From positions 1-64,000 of the forward strand of contig NZ_SEOO01000014.1 in the NCBI RefSeq assembly GCF_004152865.1: 64,000 nucleotides of DNA, written 5' to 3'. Origin of the DNA: Sphingobium cupriresistens (GTDB lineage: Bacteria > Pseudomonadota > Alphaproteobacteria > Sphingomonadales > Sphingomonadaceae). Positions 23,966 to 35,031 of the stretch are shown in pieces; within the stretch, counting starts at the first letter, position 1, and each line of letters opens with the position of its first letter. The notes beneath the pieces were generated by a model that was not told the origin of the DNA, did not search any database, and saw only the letters and a list, made by a program, of their open reading frames with translations. The translations under genes were made by a program, and so were the position numbers.

Positions 23966-25141
23966 TCATCCCTCCCGGCGCAGCCGCGCAAAGAAGAAGC
24001 CGTCGCTGCCGTCATGCCCCGGCGTCAGCAGCAGCCCCGCGCCATGCGCCCGGCCGACGGGCAGGTCGATCGGCTCCGCCGTCCACCCCGCATGGCGGGC
24101 CAGAAAGGCGTCGACCTGCCCGCGCCCTTCGCGCTCGGTCAGCGCGCAGGTCGCATAGACCAGCGCCCCACCCGGCGCCAACAGGGGCGCCGCAAAATCG
24201 AGGATGCGGGCCTGTTCCGCGACCAGCCGGTCGAGCCGCGCCTGCGTCAGCCGCCAACGCGCCTCCGGGTTGCGCCGCCAGGTGCCAGTGCCCGAACAGG
24301 GCGCATCGACCAGCACCACGTCCACTTGGCCGTTCAGGCTCTCCAGCCCCCGCGCCTCATGACTCTGGTCCAGCAACAGCGTCTCGATGAAGGTCGCGCC
24401 CGCACGCGCCGCGCGCGGTTCCAGCCGCGCCAGCCGCGACCGGATCGTGTCAGCGGCGACCAAAGTCCCGCGCCCCGCCATCGCGCCCGCCAGCGCCAGC
24501 GTCTTGCCGCCCGCCCCGGCGCACAGATCGACCACGGTCATGCCCGGCTGCACCCCGCACGCCGCCGCGATCCACTGGCTGCCGGCGTCCTGCACCTCGA
24601 CCAGCCCGTCCTTCCACGCCGCCTGCTGCTCGACCGGAAAGCCTTCGGGCAGGCGCAGCCCATCGGGCAGGCCGGCGATCGGCGTCGCATCGGGCAGTGC
24701 AGGCGCGACCGCCTCCGGCGTCGCCTTCAGCCGATTGACGCGCAAATCCACCGGCGCGCGGCCCAGCAGCGCATCCTGCTCCACCTTGTCCGCCAGCAAG
24801 CCTTGCAGCCATTCTGGCACCGCGCCCGCCTCAGCCCCCGTCTCGCCCGGCTCGATCGGCAAGGGTGCATGGGTCGATCCGTCGAACAGCGCAGCCATGT
24901 CCGGCCGCTCCAGCGCCACGCCAATCATCGCCGCGCGCCCTGTCTCCGGCCGCTCCGCCGCGCGACGGATCGCGTCATAGACATGGTCGCGCACCGCCCG
25001 CCGATCCCGCGACCCGGCATAGCGCCGTTCCTTGAAATAGCGCGCGATCAGCGTATCAGCCGCCGGCCCGCCATCGCGCGCCGACGCAATGATGGCGTCC
25101 AGCAGATCGATCGCAGCCTGAATACGAGCGGACGGGGTCAT
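23966..25141 (-). CDS. RsmB/NOP family rRNA (cytosine-C5)-methyltransferase
   Basis: The product is 391 residues. Motifs: VVDLCAGAGGKTLALAGAM (SAM site), LVDAPCSGTGTWRRNPE with the motif IV cysteine, and ALVYATCALTERE with the motif VI catalytic cysteine. The N-terminal region resembles the NusB-like part of RsmB (YFKERRYAGSRDRRAVRDHV), and the VNRLKATPEAV segment is typical of the RNA-binding domain. It methylates cytosine in rRNA, position 967 of 16S if a true RsmB. The long antisense frame over this gene is a codon-bias shadow. The start abuts an inverted repeat pair shared with guaB. Confidence 0.92.
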   Translation of the reverse strand: MTPSARIQAAIDLLDAIIASARDGGPAADTLIARYFKERRYAGSRDRRAVRDHVYDAIRRAAERPETGRAAMIGVALERPDMAALFDGSTHAPLPIEPGETGAEAGAVPEWLQGLLADKVEQDALLGRAPVDLRVNRLKATPEAVAPALPDATPIAGLPDGLRLPEGFPVEQQAAWKDGLVEVQDAGSQWIAAACGVQPGMTVVDLCAGAGGKTLALAGAMAGRGTLVAADTIRSRLARLEPRAARAGATFIETLLLDQSHEARGLESLNGQVDVVLVDAPCSGTGTWRRNPEARWRLTQARLDRLVAEQARILDFAAPLLAPGGALVYATCALTEREGRGQVDAFLARHAGWTAEPIDLPVGRAHGAGLLLTPGHDGSDGFFFARLRREG

Positions 25142-25327
25142 ATCCTCCCCGACACGGGGAGGGGGACCAGCCAGAGGCTGGTGGAGGGGGCGGGCGGCAA
25201 ACGCGACATTTCTGGAAATAGCTGCATGAAAAGTCGTAAAAAGTCACTCAACGAAGGTCGTGAGGAAAGGCTATCCCCCTCCACCACTGGCTTCGCCAGC
25301 GGTCCCCCTCCCCGTGTCGGGGAGGAT
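25142..25327. repeat. pair of inverted GC-rich repeats between rsmB-like gene and guaB
   Basis: The left copy (25142-25190) begins ATCCTCCCCGACACGGGGAG, and the right copy (25271-25327) is its reverse complement over about 48 bases, with some change in the middle. Each is itself a hairpin (CTCCCCGACACGGGGAG). The right copy begins one base after the guaB stop, so it can end guaB transcription; the left sits right at the methyltransferase start codon. The roughly 80 bases between hold no gene. Confidence 0.7.
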
Positions 25328-27222
<1,895 letters not shown>

Positions 27223-29175
27223 TCAGGCCCCGGCAGCGCTCGCCTCACCGAACGGTCCCTTGCGCTTGCGTGTCCGCGGGATGGAGGAACCCGCCGCCGG
27301 GATCACCGAAGGCTTGATCGTCGTGCCGTCGTCGCGGGTGATCTCGCCCTTTTCCAGCAGCGCCTTGATCTCCTCGCCGCTCAGCGTCTCATATTCCAGC
27401 ATCGCGTTGGCCAGCAGGTGCAACTGGTCCTCGTGACCCGTCAGCAATTCCTGCGCACGGGCATAGCCCTTTTCCACCAGTCCACGAATTTCCGCATCGA
27501 TCAGCTTGGCCGTCTCGTCGGACATATGGACCCGCTGGCTCTGCGAATAGCCCAAGAACGTCTCGCCCTGCTGCTCTTCATATTGCAGCGGCCCCAGCTT
27601 GTCCGACATGCCCCATTGGGTGACCATGTCGCGCGCCAGTTTGGTCGCGTACTGGATGTCGCCAGACGCGCCGCTCGACACTTTGTCATAGCCGAAGATG
27701 ATTTCCTCAGCGACGCGCCCGCCCATGGCGACGGCCATGTTCGCGTGCATCTTGTCGCGATGATAGCTGTAGCTGTCCCGTTCCGGCAGGCGCATGACCA
27801 TGCCCAGCGCGCGGCCGCGCGGGATGATCGTCGCCTTGTGGATCGGGTCGGACGCGGCTTCATGGACCGACACGATAGCATGGCCCGCTTCATGATAGGC
27901 GGTCATCTTCTTCTCGTCGTCGGTCATGACCATGGAACGGCGTTCCGCGCCCATCATCACCTTGTCCTTGGCCGATTCGAACTCGTCCATCGCCACCAGT
28001 CGCTTGCCGCGCCGCGCCGCCGTCAGCGCCGCTTCGTTGACAAGGTTGGCGAGGTCCGCGCCAGAAAAGCCCGGCGTGCCGCGCGCGATCACGCGGGGAT
28101 CGACGTCAGGGGCCAGCGGCACCTTCTTCATATGCACGGCCAAAATCTTCTCGCGCCCGTCGATGTCGGGACGAGGCACGACGACCTGACGGTCGAACCG
28201 GCCCGGCCGCAGCAGCGCAGGGTCCAGCACGTCGGGGCGGTTGGTCGCCGCAACGATGATGATGCCTTCGTTCGCTTCGAAGCCGTCCATTTCGACGAGA
28301 AGCTGGTTCAGCGTCTGCTCGCGCTCGTCATTGCCATTGCCCAGTCCCGCGCCGCGATGGCGGCCGACCGCGTCGATTTCGTCGATGAAGACGATGCAGG
28401 GCGCGTTCTTCTTCGCCTGTTCAAACATGTCCCGCACGCGGCTGGCGCCGACCCCGACGAACATTTCGACAAAGTCGGACCCGGAAATGGTGAAGAAGGG
28501 CACGCCCGCCTCCCCCGCGATCGCGCGGGCCAGCAGCGTCTTGCCGGTGCCGGGCGAACCGACCAGCAAAGCGCCCTTGGGGATCTTGCCGCCCAGGCGC
28601 GCGAACTTCGTCGGATCTTTCAGGAATTCGACGATTTCCTGCAACTCCTCGCGCGCTTCGTCGATGCCGGCGACGTCATCGAACGTCACCTTGCCATGCT
28701 TTTCGGTCAGCAGCTTGGCCTTGGACTTGCCAAAGCCCATCGCGCCGCCCGCGCCGCCGCCCTTCTGCATCTGGCGCAGCACGAAAAAGGCGATGCCCAG
28801 GATCAGCAGGAAGGGCAGCGACTGATAGATGAGAATCTGCCAGAAGCTGGGCTGGTCCTGCGCCTGGCCCGAATATTTGACGCCATTATCGTCCAGCAGG
28901 CTGGTCAGGCCCGGATCATTGACCGGCACGGTGGTGAACTTCTGCCCGCTCGACAAGGTGCCGCTGATCTTGTCCGGCGCGATCGCGACGTCCTTGATCT
29001 GGCCTTCCTGCACCTTGGACCGAAATTCGGAATAGGCGATGCCCGATCCCGCGCTGGACGCGGTCCGGCTGTCGAACAGCGACACGAACATCAGCAGGGC
29101 GACGATCACGCCCGCCCAAATCATGGCGCTCTTGATCCAGGGATTGCCCTGCGGGTCTTTTTCGTCGTTCATCAT
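27223..29175 (-). CDS. ftsH: ATP-dependent zinc metalloprotease FtsH
   Basis: The product is about 650 residues; several starts lie in a row (GTG, ATG, ATG) and the exact one is uncertain by one or two codons. Two transmembrane helices are seen ([17 protein letters not shown] and [19 protein letters not shown]) flanking a small periplasmic domain. The AAA module has Walker A GSPGTGKT near residue 208, Walker [13 protein letters not shown], and the second region of homology [20 protein letters not shown]. The zinc site is HEAGH near residue 430. It degrades misfolded membrane proteins and regulators such as LpxC at the inner membrane. TilS and FtsH genes are neighbours, as in many bacteria. 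Confidence 0.98.
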   Translation of the reverse strand: MMNDEKDPQGNPWIKSAMIWAGVIVALLMFVSLFDSRTASSAGSGIAYSEFRSKVQEGQIKDVAIAPDKISGTLSSGQKFTTVPVNDPGLTSLLDDNGVKYSGQAQDQPSFWQILIYQSLPFLLILGIAFFVLRQMQKGGGAGGAMGFGKSKAKLLTEKHGKVTFDDVAGIDEAREELQEIVEFLKDPTKFARLGGKIPKGALLVGSPGTGKTLLARAIAGEAGVPFFTISGSDFVEMFVGVGASRVRDMFEQAKKNAPCIVFIDEIDAVGRHRGAGLGNGNDEREQTLNQLLVEMDGFEANEGIIIVAATNRPDVLDPALLRPGRFDRQVVVPRPDIDGREKILAVHMKKVPLAPDVDPRVIARGTPGFSGADLANLVNEAALTAARRGKRLVAMDEFESAKDKVMMGAERRSMVMTDDEKKMTAYHEAGHAIVSVHEAASDPIHKATIIPRGRALGMVMRLPERDSYSYHRDKMHANMAVAMGGRVAEEIIFGYDKVSSGASGDIQYATKLARDMVTQWGMSDKLGPLQYEEQQGETFLGYSQSQRVHMSDETAKLIDAEIRGLVEKGYARAQELLTGHEDQLHLLANAMLEYETLSGEEIKALLEKGEITRDDGTTIKPSVIPAAGSSIPRTRKRKGPFGEASAAGA

Positions 29176-29271
29176 CACTCGCTTTCACCGGCCAAGATAG
29201 GGCGCGCCGACAAAAGCGCAAGCGCGCGCCGCCGCGTTCCGCCCGCTATTTCATGCGCCGTTAGCCGTCGT

Positions 29272-29463
29272 TCAGACCGCGCCCAGCAAGGTCAGCGCAA
29301 CATAGGACAGCGCCAACGCCACGCCGCCCGACAGACCGCACAGCAGATAGCCGACATAGAGCAGCAGCGGCGGATGCGGGCGCCCCCGCTTGCGATTACG
29401 CTGCGCCGCCGAAAGAATGACGCTGGCCAACAGGCCATAGGTCAGTGCCGCAAACTCCACCAT
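29272..29463 (-). CDS. small two-helix membrane protein
   Basis: The product is 63 residues with an ATG start. It has two hydrophobic helices (FAALTYGLLASVILSA and LLYVGYLLCGLSGGVALALS) separated by a very basic loop (QRNRKRGRPHPP), so both ends should face the periplasm. It lies between tilS and ftsH, all on the same strand. No family is recognised; the codon pattern and topology look real. Confidence 0.55.
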   Translation of the reverse strand: MVEFAALTYGLLASVILSAAQRNRKRGRPHPPLLLYVGYLLCGLSGGVALALSYVALTLLGAV

Positions 29464-29593
29464 GCACCATATTCCCCGCTATAAAGCGCGCAGGATAGCC
29501 ATGACAGCGATTAAGGAAAGGTCATTGCGCCGCGTCAAATCGGCGAAGCGTGAGGGGATCGCGACAATCCGCGGAACCTTTCCGTAACGATCT

Positions 29594-30556
29594 CTAGAAC
29601 GTCCGCCGCGGCGGTGCGGGATGCAGCGTCCACACCGCCCCGCCCTTCAATAGCCAGCCGCCCAAACTGATCTGCCTGCCCGCCATGGCGGCTCCAATAG
29701 CGCGATCCAGGCTATCGCCACGCTGCGGCCTGCACCCGGCCCGTTCCAGCATAAGCGACAGTAACCGCCGCAGATATTCGCGCGGAACATCGGTGCGCGC
29801 GAGCCGCCACCCCGCCCCGTCGGCCCGCACATGCGCCGCCGCCAGCGCTGCCACGCTCCAGTCGATCGCCTCGTCCGCCTCCGCCAGCGCCGCCGCGCTG
29901 CGCGCCGCCGCCTGGACGTCCAGCCAGGACGCATCGGCCAACGCCTTCCGCAGCGCCGCCCGGTCAAAGCGCGGATCGGCGTTGGACGGATCATGGACAT
30001 GGGGCAGCCCCTCGACCTGCGCCAGCGCCTCCAGCGCCGCCTTGCGCACGCCCAGCAGCGGACGGATCACCCGGCCCGCGCCCGCCTCCGACCGCGCCCG
30101 CACGCCGGCCAGCCCACCGACGCCCGACCCGCGATTCAGCCGCATCAGCATGGTTTCCAGTTGGTCGTCGGCATGGTGGGCGGTCATGATCCAATCGATC
30201 CCCTGCGCCGCCCGCCACGCCTCGATCAACCGATAGCGCAGCGCCCGCGCCCAAGCCTGAACATTGCCCGCCACCGGCCGGTCGGGCGTCAGCGTGGCAT
30301 GGGCGATGTCCTGATCGGCGCACCAGCGCGCGACCATGGCCGCTTCCCCCGCCGAGTCTGCGCGCAACCGATGATCGACCGTCACCGCCGCCACGCGATC
30401 CGGAAAGGCGCGCACGGCCAACCACAGCAAAGCCATGCTGTCCGGCCCGCCCGACACCGCGACGCCGAAACGCGCCGCCGGGTCGTCCCCGACCAGCGTC
30501 CGCGTCACCGCGTCCAGCCGCGCCACCAGCGCGGTCGCTTCGTTGGTCAGCTGCAC
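29594..30556 (-). CDS. tilS: tRNA(Ile)-lysidine synthetase
   Basis: The product is 320 residues if it starts at the GTG within the end of the cpoB gene (10-base overlap); the longer frame runs into cpoB. TilS joins lysine to cytosine 34 of a tRNA-Ile, changing it from Met to Ile decoding. The ATP pyrophosphatase motif VAVSGGPDSMALLWLA is at residues 32-47, followed by AVTVDHRLRADSAGEAA and MTAHHADDQLETMLMRL. The C-terminal domain is shorter than in E. coli TilS, as in other alphaproteobacteria. Order cpoB-tilS-ftsH is common in this class. Confidence 0.93.
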   Translation of the reverse strand: MQLTNEATALVARLDAVTRTLVGDDPAARFGVAVSGGPDSMALLWLAVRAFPDRVAAVTVDHRLRADSAGEAAMVARWCADQDIAHATLTPDRPVAGNVQAWARALRYRLIEAWRAAQGIDWIMTAHHADDQLETMLMRLNRGSGVGGLAGVRARSEAGAGRVIRPLLGVRKAALEALAQVEGLPHVHDPSNADPRFDRAALRKALADASWLDVQAAARSAAALAEADEAIDWSVAALAAAHVRADGAGWRLARTDVPREYLRRLLSLMLERAGCRPQRGDSLDRAIGAAMAGRQISLGGWLLKGGAVWTLHPAPPRRTF

Positions 30557-31485
30557 TTCGCCTTGGCGCGACCCGCGGTCATCATGCCGCGCAGGGAGGA
30601 AGACAGGCTCTCGCCATAGACCTGCTCCAGTTCCTGATAGACCTTGCACGCATCGGCCGGCTTCTTGAGCTGGATCAGCGCGTCGCCCAGATAGGCCAGG
30701 CTGTCGGGCGCACGGTCGCCGCGCGGACGCTTCTGGTAATTTTCATAGAAGGCGACCGACGCCAGCGCCGGCTTGCCATCGTCCAGATAGGCCCGGCCCA
30801 GCAGGTTCTGCGCCTTGCTGGCGATTGAACTGTCGCCATATTTCTCGACCGTCGCCTTTAGCTGGCCTTGCGCCTCAGGATAGAATTTCGCGTCCCATAG
30901 ACGGAAACCATAAGTATAGGCGTCATCCGCCGCATCGCCGGTGTCGGGGCGCTCGACCGCTGCGACGGCGGTCTTGCGCGCGTCGCTCGCGACCGGCGGT
31001 GCGGCGACCGGAGCCGGCTTGGACGCTGGCTTGGGCGCTGCGGAACGGGGCGTGACGGGCGCAGCCTCTGCCGCCACAGGCGCCGGCACCGGCGGCGCTT
31101 CGGCGGCGGGCGCCATACGCGCATCAGTCTCCGCCTTATATTTGTTGAACGCCTCCTCCAGCTGGCGCAGCTTATAGCTATTCTGCTCCACCTGCCCCGT
31201 GACCGACGCCAGTTGCGATTCCAGCGCGCCGACCCGCGCTGTAAGGTCCGCGATCGGGGTGGAGGCGGGCGATCCCGGCGCGATCGTCGGCGTGGCCGGA
31301 CGGCTGATTTCCGCCTCGATCGGGGTTCCGGCTGGAAACACCTTGCGCTGCACCGCGCGCATTTCCTTTTCCAGCCGGTCGACCCGCACCTCCACCGGCG
31401 CGTTCTGCGCAGCGGCGGGCAGGGTCATGACAGGCATGGCAACGGCCAGCAAAGCCGCCGTTGTCGCAAGAAGGGCGTTACGCAT
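30547..31485 (-). CDS. cpoB: Tol-Pal system protein CpoB (YbgF)
   Basis: The product is 312 residues with a signal peptide (LLATTAALLAVAMPVMTL, cleavage after AAA). An N-terminal coiled coil (VDRLEKEMRAVQRKVF and VGALESQLASVTGQVEQNSY) is followed by an Ala/Pro linker and C-terminal TPR repeats (DAYTYGFRLWDAKFYPEAQG, AKAQNLLGRAYLDDGKPALA, LAYLGDALIQLKKPADACKV). CpoB coordinates peptidoglycan synthesis with outer-membrane constriction in the periplasm. The other tol-pal genes are not in the window. Its stop overlaps the tilS start. Confidence 0.92.
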   Translation of the reverse strand: MRNALLATTAALLAVAMPVMTLPAAAQNAPVEVRVDRLEKEMRAVQRKVFPAGTPIEAEISRPATPTIAPGSPASTPIADLTARVGALESQLASVTGQVEQNSYKLRQLEEAFNKYKAETDARMAPAAEAPPVPAPVAAEAAPVTPRSAAPKPASKPAPVAAPPVASDARKTAVAAVERPDTGDAADDAYTYGFRLWDAKFYPEAQGQLKATVEKYGDSSIASKAQNLLGRAYLDDGKPALASVAFYENYQKRPRGDRAPDSLAYLGDALIQLKKPADACKVYQELEQVYGESLSSSLRGMMTAGRAKAKCS

Positions 31486-31576
31486 GATGATCCCCGACTG
31501 ATATTCCTGGCTTAACCATAAGGCGATATTTCGCGCGGTAAAGCGCGACGTCGCCCGTCATCCCCGGCGGCGCGCG

Positions 31577-32524
31577 TCAGGGCTGCGGCGCAGCGGCGCC
31601 ATCGCCCGCCGGCGCAACCGCGGCTGGGGCAGGCGGCGCGCTGATCTCGCTGGACGCAGGCGCAGGAGCGGTGCGCCGTTGCGCAGGACGTGACGGCGCC
31701 GCAGACGGGCGCGTTCCCCGCGCTGGCATGGCCTCCGCCGGGGCTTCGCCCCGCGCCAGCAGCGCTTCGGCGCTGACCGGCACGTCGGCGATGGTGCGAT
31801 CGGCCGCACCAAGCGGCGGCATCACTTTGCCGCCCACTGTCACGCTCAGCGCCTGAGGGCGACCCGTCAGGATCATCGGCCCCTTGGCGGTCGACGGCAG
31901 GGTAAAGCTCTCGCCCTTCTTCAGCAGACCGTCCTTCAACCGCTCGCCTGCGTCGTCATAGATGCGCAGCCAGACGTCGTCGATAGCGGTGAACACTACC
32001 GGCTGGGCGGCGGGCGCGACGGGGTCAGCGCCGGCGGGACGCGCGGCCGCAGGCTGGGCCTGCTCCTGGGCGATTTCTTCGCCGGTCGGCAACGTCATCA
32101 ACTGGGGCCGCCAGATGGTGTAGCCCGCGATCAGCACGACGACGATCGCCAGCACGACCCATGCCAATCGGCGGGGCGGCACGCGCGCCGGATCGACCGG
32201 CTCGAACGCCTCGTACCGCGCGCCCATGTCGCTATTATGCACGCCATGGCGCACCTGCGCCGCGATCGCCACCTCGTCCAGATCGACCGCGCGGGCATAG
32301 GCGCGGGCGAACCCGACGGCATAGGGAATGCCCGGCAGGGCCGCATAATCGTCGCGCTCGACCGCTTCCAACTGACGCTGGGCGATGCGCGTGCGGGTCG
32401 CGACATCCTGGATCGAAAGGCCCCGCGCCTCCCGCGCGGCGCGCAGCTTGGCGCCGGGGGTTGACGGCTGCGCTTCCGGCGCCGCGCCCTGTGCGCCGGT
32501 TTCGAGTTCTGGTTCGTCTGCCAT
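31577..32524 (-). CDS. RodZ-like protein: cytoplasmic helix-turn-helix, one membrane helix, DUF4115 domain
   Basis: The product is 315 residues. An N-terminal helix-turn-helix_25 domain (LRAAREARGLSIQDVATRTR, IAQRQLEAVERDDYAALPGI, PYAVGFARAYARAVDLDE) precedes one transmembrane helix (RRLAWVVLAIVVVLIAGYTI) and a periplasmic DUF4115 beta domain (IDDVWLRIYDDAGERLKDGL). The C terminus is Ala/Pro-rich. RodZ links MreB to the cell-wall synthesis complex and supports rod shape. It lies between cpoB and ptsP on the same strand. Confidence 0.88.
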   Translation of the reverse strand: MADEPELETGAQGAAPEAQPSTPGAKLRAAREARGLSIQDVATRTRIAQRQLEAVERDDYAALPGIPYAVGFARAYARAVDLDEVAIAAQVRHGVHNSDMGARYEAFEPVDPARVPPRRLAWVVLAIVVVLIAGYTIWRPQLMTLPTGEEIAQEQAQPAAARPAGADPVAPAAQPVVFTAIDDVWLRIYDDAGERLKDGLLKKGESFTLPSTAKGPMILTGRPQALSVTVGGKVMPPLGAADRTIADVPVSAEALLARGEAPAEAMPARGTRPSAAPSRPAQRRTAPAPASSEISAPPAPAAVAPAGDGAAAPQP

Positions 32525-32598
32525 GCTGCTCCGCGACCTGTGATGGCCGGCCTTGTCTCATTGCGGGACGGGCGTTGTCAACGCCGCGTCCGCCCATT

Positions 32599-34872
32599 TC
32601 AGCTCAGTTCGATGTTCCGTTCAATCGCCCATCGGGTCAACCGTCCACGAATGTCGATGACGCCGTCGTCCAGCAACTCCCGCATCAGCGTGCGCAACTC
32701 TTCCGCATCGATCGCGCGGATCATCGCCTTGACCGGCCCGACCGACGCGGGCGTGATCGACAGCCGGCGCACGCCCAGCCCGACCAGCGCCATCGCCTCC
32801 AGCGTGCGCCCGCCCATTTCGCCGCACACGCCGACCGGCACCTGATAGTCGTGGCATGTTCGCACCACCCGGTCCAGGAAGCGCAGGATCGCGATGCTCA
32901 GCCAGTCGTAGCGTTCCGCCAGCTTGGGATGGGCGCGATCGGCGGCGAACAGGAATTGGGTCAGGTCGTTGGTACCGATCGACAGGAAATCCAGCTTGGG
33001 CAGCAGGATATCCAGCACTTCGGCCAGCGCCGGCACCTCCAGCATCGCGCCATAACGCACCGCGATCGGCAGCTTCTTCTTGCGCGCCTGCAACCATTCG
33101 CGCTGATGCTCGACCAGCGCGCGCGCTTCCTCATATTCCCATGGCTCCGACACCATCGGGAACATGACGTGCAACATCTTGCCCGCGCTCGCCTCCAGCA
33201 ACGCCCGCGCCTGCGCCTTCATCAGGGCGTCGCGGTCCAGCGCCAGCCGCAGCGCGCGCCAGCCCATCGCCGGATTATCCTCATGCTCGTCATCGTCGCG
33301 CTGCATATAGGGCAGCGCCTTGTCGCCGCCGATATCGACGGTGCGGAAGATGACGGGCCGGTCGCCCGCCGCATCCAGCACATCCTTGTAAAGCCGCTGC
33401 TGCTTCTCACGTTGCGGCAACGTGGCCGACACCAGGAACTGAAACTCGGTGCGAAACAGCCCGATCCCGTCTGCGCCCACCATGTCCAGCGCCTGCGCAT
33501 CCTCGCGCAATCCGGCATTGACCATCAGCTCGACCCGCTGCCCGTCCGCCGTCACAGACGGCAGGTCGCGCATCGCGACGAACTCGGCGCGGCGCTTCTG
33601 CGTCACATGCAATTTATTCTCGAACGCCTCCTCCATGTCGGCGGTCGGGCGGATCAACAGCGCATTGGCGCCGACGTCCATCAGCACAAGGTCGCCTTCA
33701 TTCACCAGATGGCGAATGTCGCGCACCCGGCCCAGCACCGGCACGCCCATGGCGCGCGCGACGATGGTGACATGCGCGGTCAGCGACCCTTCCTCCAGGA
33801 TCACGCCCTTCAGCCGCCGGCGGTCATATTCCAGCAGCTCCGCCGGCCCAAGATTGCGCGCGATCAGGATCGCGTCCTGCCGCAGCCCCATTTGCGCCGC
33901 CGTACCCAACTGCCCCGAAACGATCCGCAGCAGGCGGTTGGCCAGATCCTCCAGATCGTGCATCCGGTCGGAAAGCAGCGGATCGTCGATCTGCCGCATC
34001 CGCATCCGCGTGCGCTGCTGCACCCGCTCGATCGCCGCTTCCGCCGTCAGGCCGCTGTCGATCGCCTCGTTGATGCGCCGCGTCCAGCCCTCGTCATAGG
34101 CGAACATCTTGTAGGTTTCGAGCACCTCCTGATGCTCGCCCTCCATGCCGAACTCGGCCGCGCCGGTCATCCGGTCGATCTGTTCGCGCATCTTGGTGAA
34201 GGCGGAAATGACGCGCTGCCGCTCCGCCTCGGTATCCTCCGCGACGGTATGTTCGATATGGACGCGCGGCTGGTGGAACACGACATGGCCGCGCGCCATG
34301 CCCATCACCAGCTGCAACCCGTGCAACATGGTCGTGCCGGTGTCGGTCACCCGCTGGTCGGCCGGGCCGTCATCGGCGAGCTCAGCATTGGCGATCAGCT
34401 CGGACATCACCATCGCGACGGTCTGGAGCGCCTCGATCTCCACTTCCTCATATTTGCGCGGATCGGCATGTTGCACGCACAGGACGCCGATGGCGCGCTC
34501 GCGCCGTACGATCGGCACGCCGGCGAAGCTGTGGAACAATTCCTCGCCGGTTTCGGGGCGATAGGAAAAATCGGGATGCGACGCGGCCTCGTCCAGATTC
34601 AGCGTCTCGACATTGGTGGCGATCAGGCCGACCAGCCCCTCCCCCATCGCCATGCGGGTGACATGGACAGCCTCCTGCTTCAGCCCGCGGGTCGCGAACA
34701 GCTCCAGCACGCCCTCGCGCACCAGATAGATGGAGCAGACCTCGCTCGACAGCGACTCGCCGATAATCTCTACCACCTTGTTCAATTTGGCCTGGGCGCT
34801 ATTGCGCGCGGCCATCACCTCCTGCAGGCGAACGAGAATTTGGCGGGCGGCGGCGGCGGGTGTGCTGGGCAT
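32599..34872 (-). CDS. ptsP: phosphoenolpyruvate-protein phosphotransferase PtsP (EI-Ntr)
   Basis: The product is 757 residues. An N-terminal GAF domain (EVCSIYLVREGVLELFATRG, FAGVPIVRRERAIGVLCVQH) precedes the EI module. The phosphorylated His is in EEGSLTAHVTIVARAMGVPV near residue 366. The C-terminal PEP-binding barrel shows ADGIGLFRTEFQFLV and VCGEMGGRT. It takes phosphate from PEP and passes it to the HPr-like NPr; the HPr and EIIA genes lie together near 61.6-62.3 kb, next to HPr kinase. The GAF domain senses glutamine or alpha-ketoglutarate in related enzymes. Confidence 0.96.
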   Translation of the reverse strand: MPSTPAAAARQILVRLQEVMAARNSAQAKLNKVVEIIGESLSSEVCSIYLVREGVLELFATRGLKQEAVHVTRMAMGEGLVGLIATNVETLNLDEAASHPDFSYRPETGEELFHSFAGVPIVRRERAIGVLCVQHADPRKYEEVEIEALQTVAMVMSELIANAELADDGPADQRVTDTGTTMLHGLQLVMGMARGHVVFHQPRVHIEHTVAEDTEAERQRVISAFTKMREQIDRMTGAAEFGMEGEHQEVLETYKMFAYDEGWTRRINEAIDSGLTAEAAIERVQQRTRMRMRQIDDPLLSDRMHDLEDLANRLLRIVSGQLGTAAQMGLRQDAILIARNLGPAELLEYDRRRLKGVILEEGSLTAHVTIVARAMGVPVLGRVRDIRHLVNEGDLVLMDVGANALLIRPTADMEEAFENKLHVTQKRRAEFVAMRDLPSVTADGQRVELMVNAGLREDAQALDMVGADGIGLFRTEFQFLVSATLPQREKQQRLYKDVLDAAGDRPVIFRTVDIGGDKALPYMQRDDDEHEDNPAMGWRALRLALDRDALMKAQARALLEASAGKMLHVMFPMVSEPWEYEEARALVEHQREWLQARKKKLPIAVRYGAMLEVPALAEVLDILLPKLDFLSIGTNDLTQFLFAADRAHPKLAERYDWLSIAILRFLDRVVRTCHDYQVPVGVCGEMGGRTLEAMALVGLGVRRLSITPASVGPVKAMIRAIDAEELRTLMRELLDDGVIDIRGRLTRWAIERNIELS

Positions 34873-35031
34873 ATTATTGCGCTATCAGATTGAAGCCCGG
34901 CTTTCCAAGGCGTTTCCGTTCACCGCGCCGGCAATATTGTTCGACAGGCCATATTTGCATGGCGGAAACATTCTGTACAATCGTCCATCAAGTGGAAAGC
35001 CCGTCACCGGGCGCGCAGGGAGAACGGGATC

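Noticed and set aside
27418..29484. Long plus-strand frame over ftsH
   Set aside because: Antisense shadow; ftsH on the other strand has all AAA and zinc motifs.
32161..34893. Long plus-strand frame over ptsP
   Set aside because: Antisense shadow with the same Arg/His/Gln/Asp composition; ptsP motifs on the minus strand are complete.
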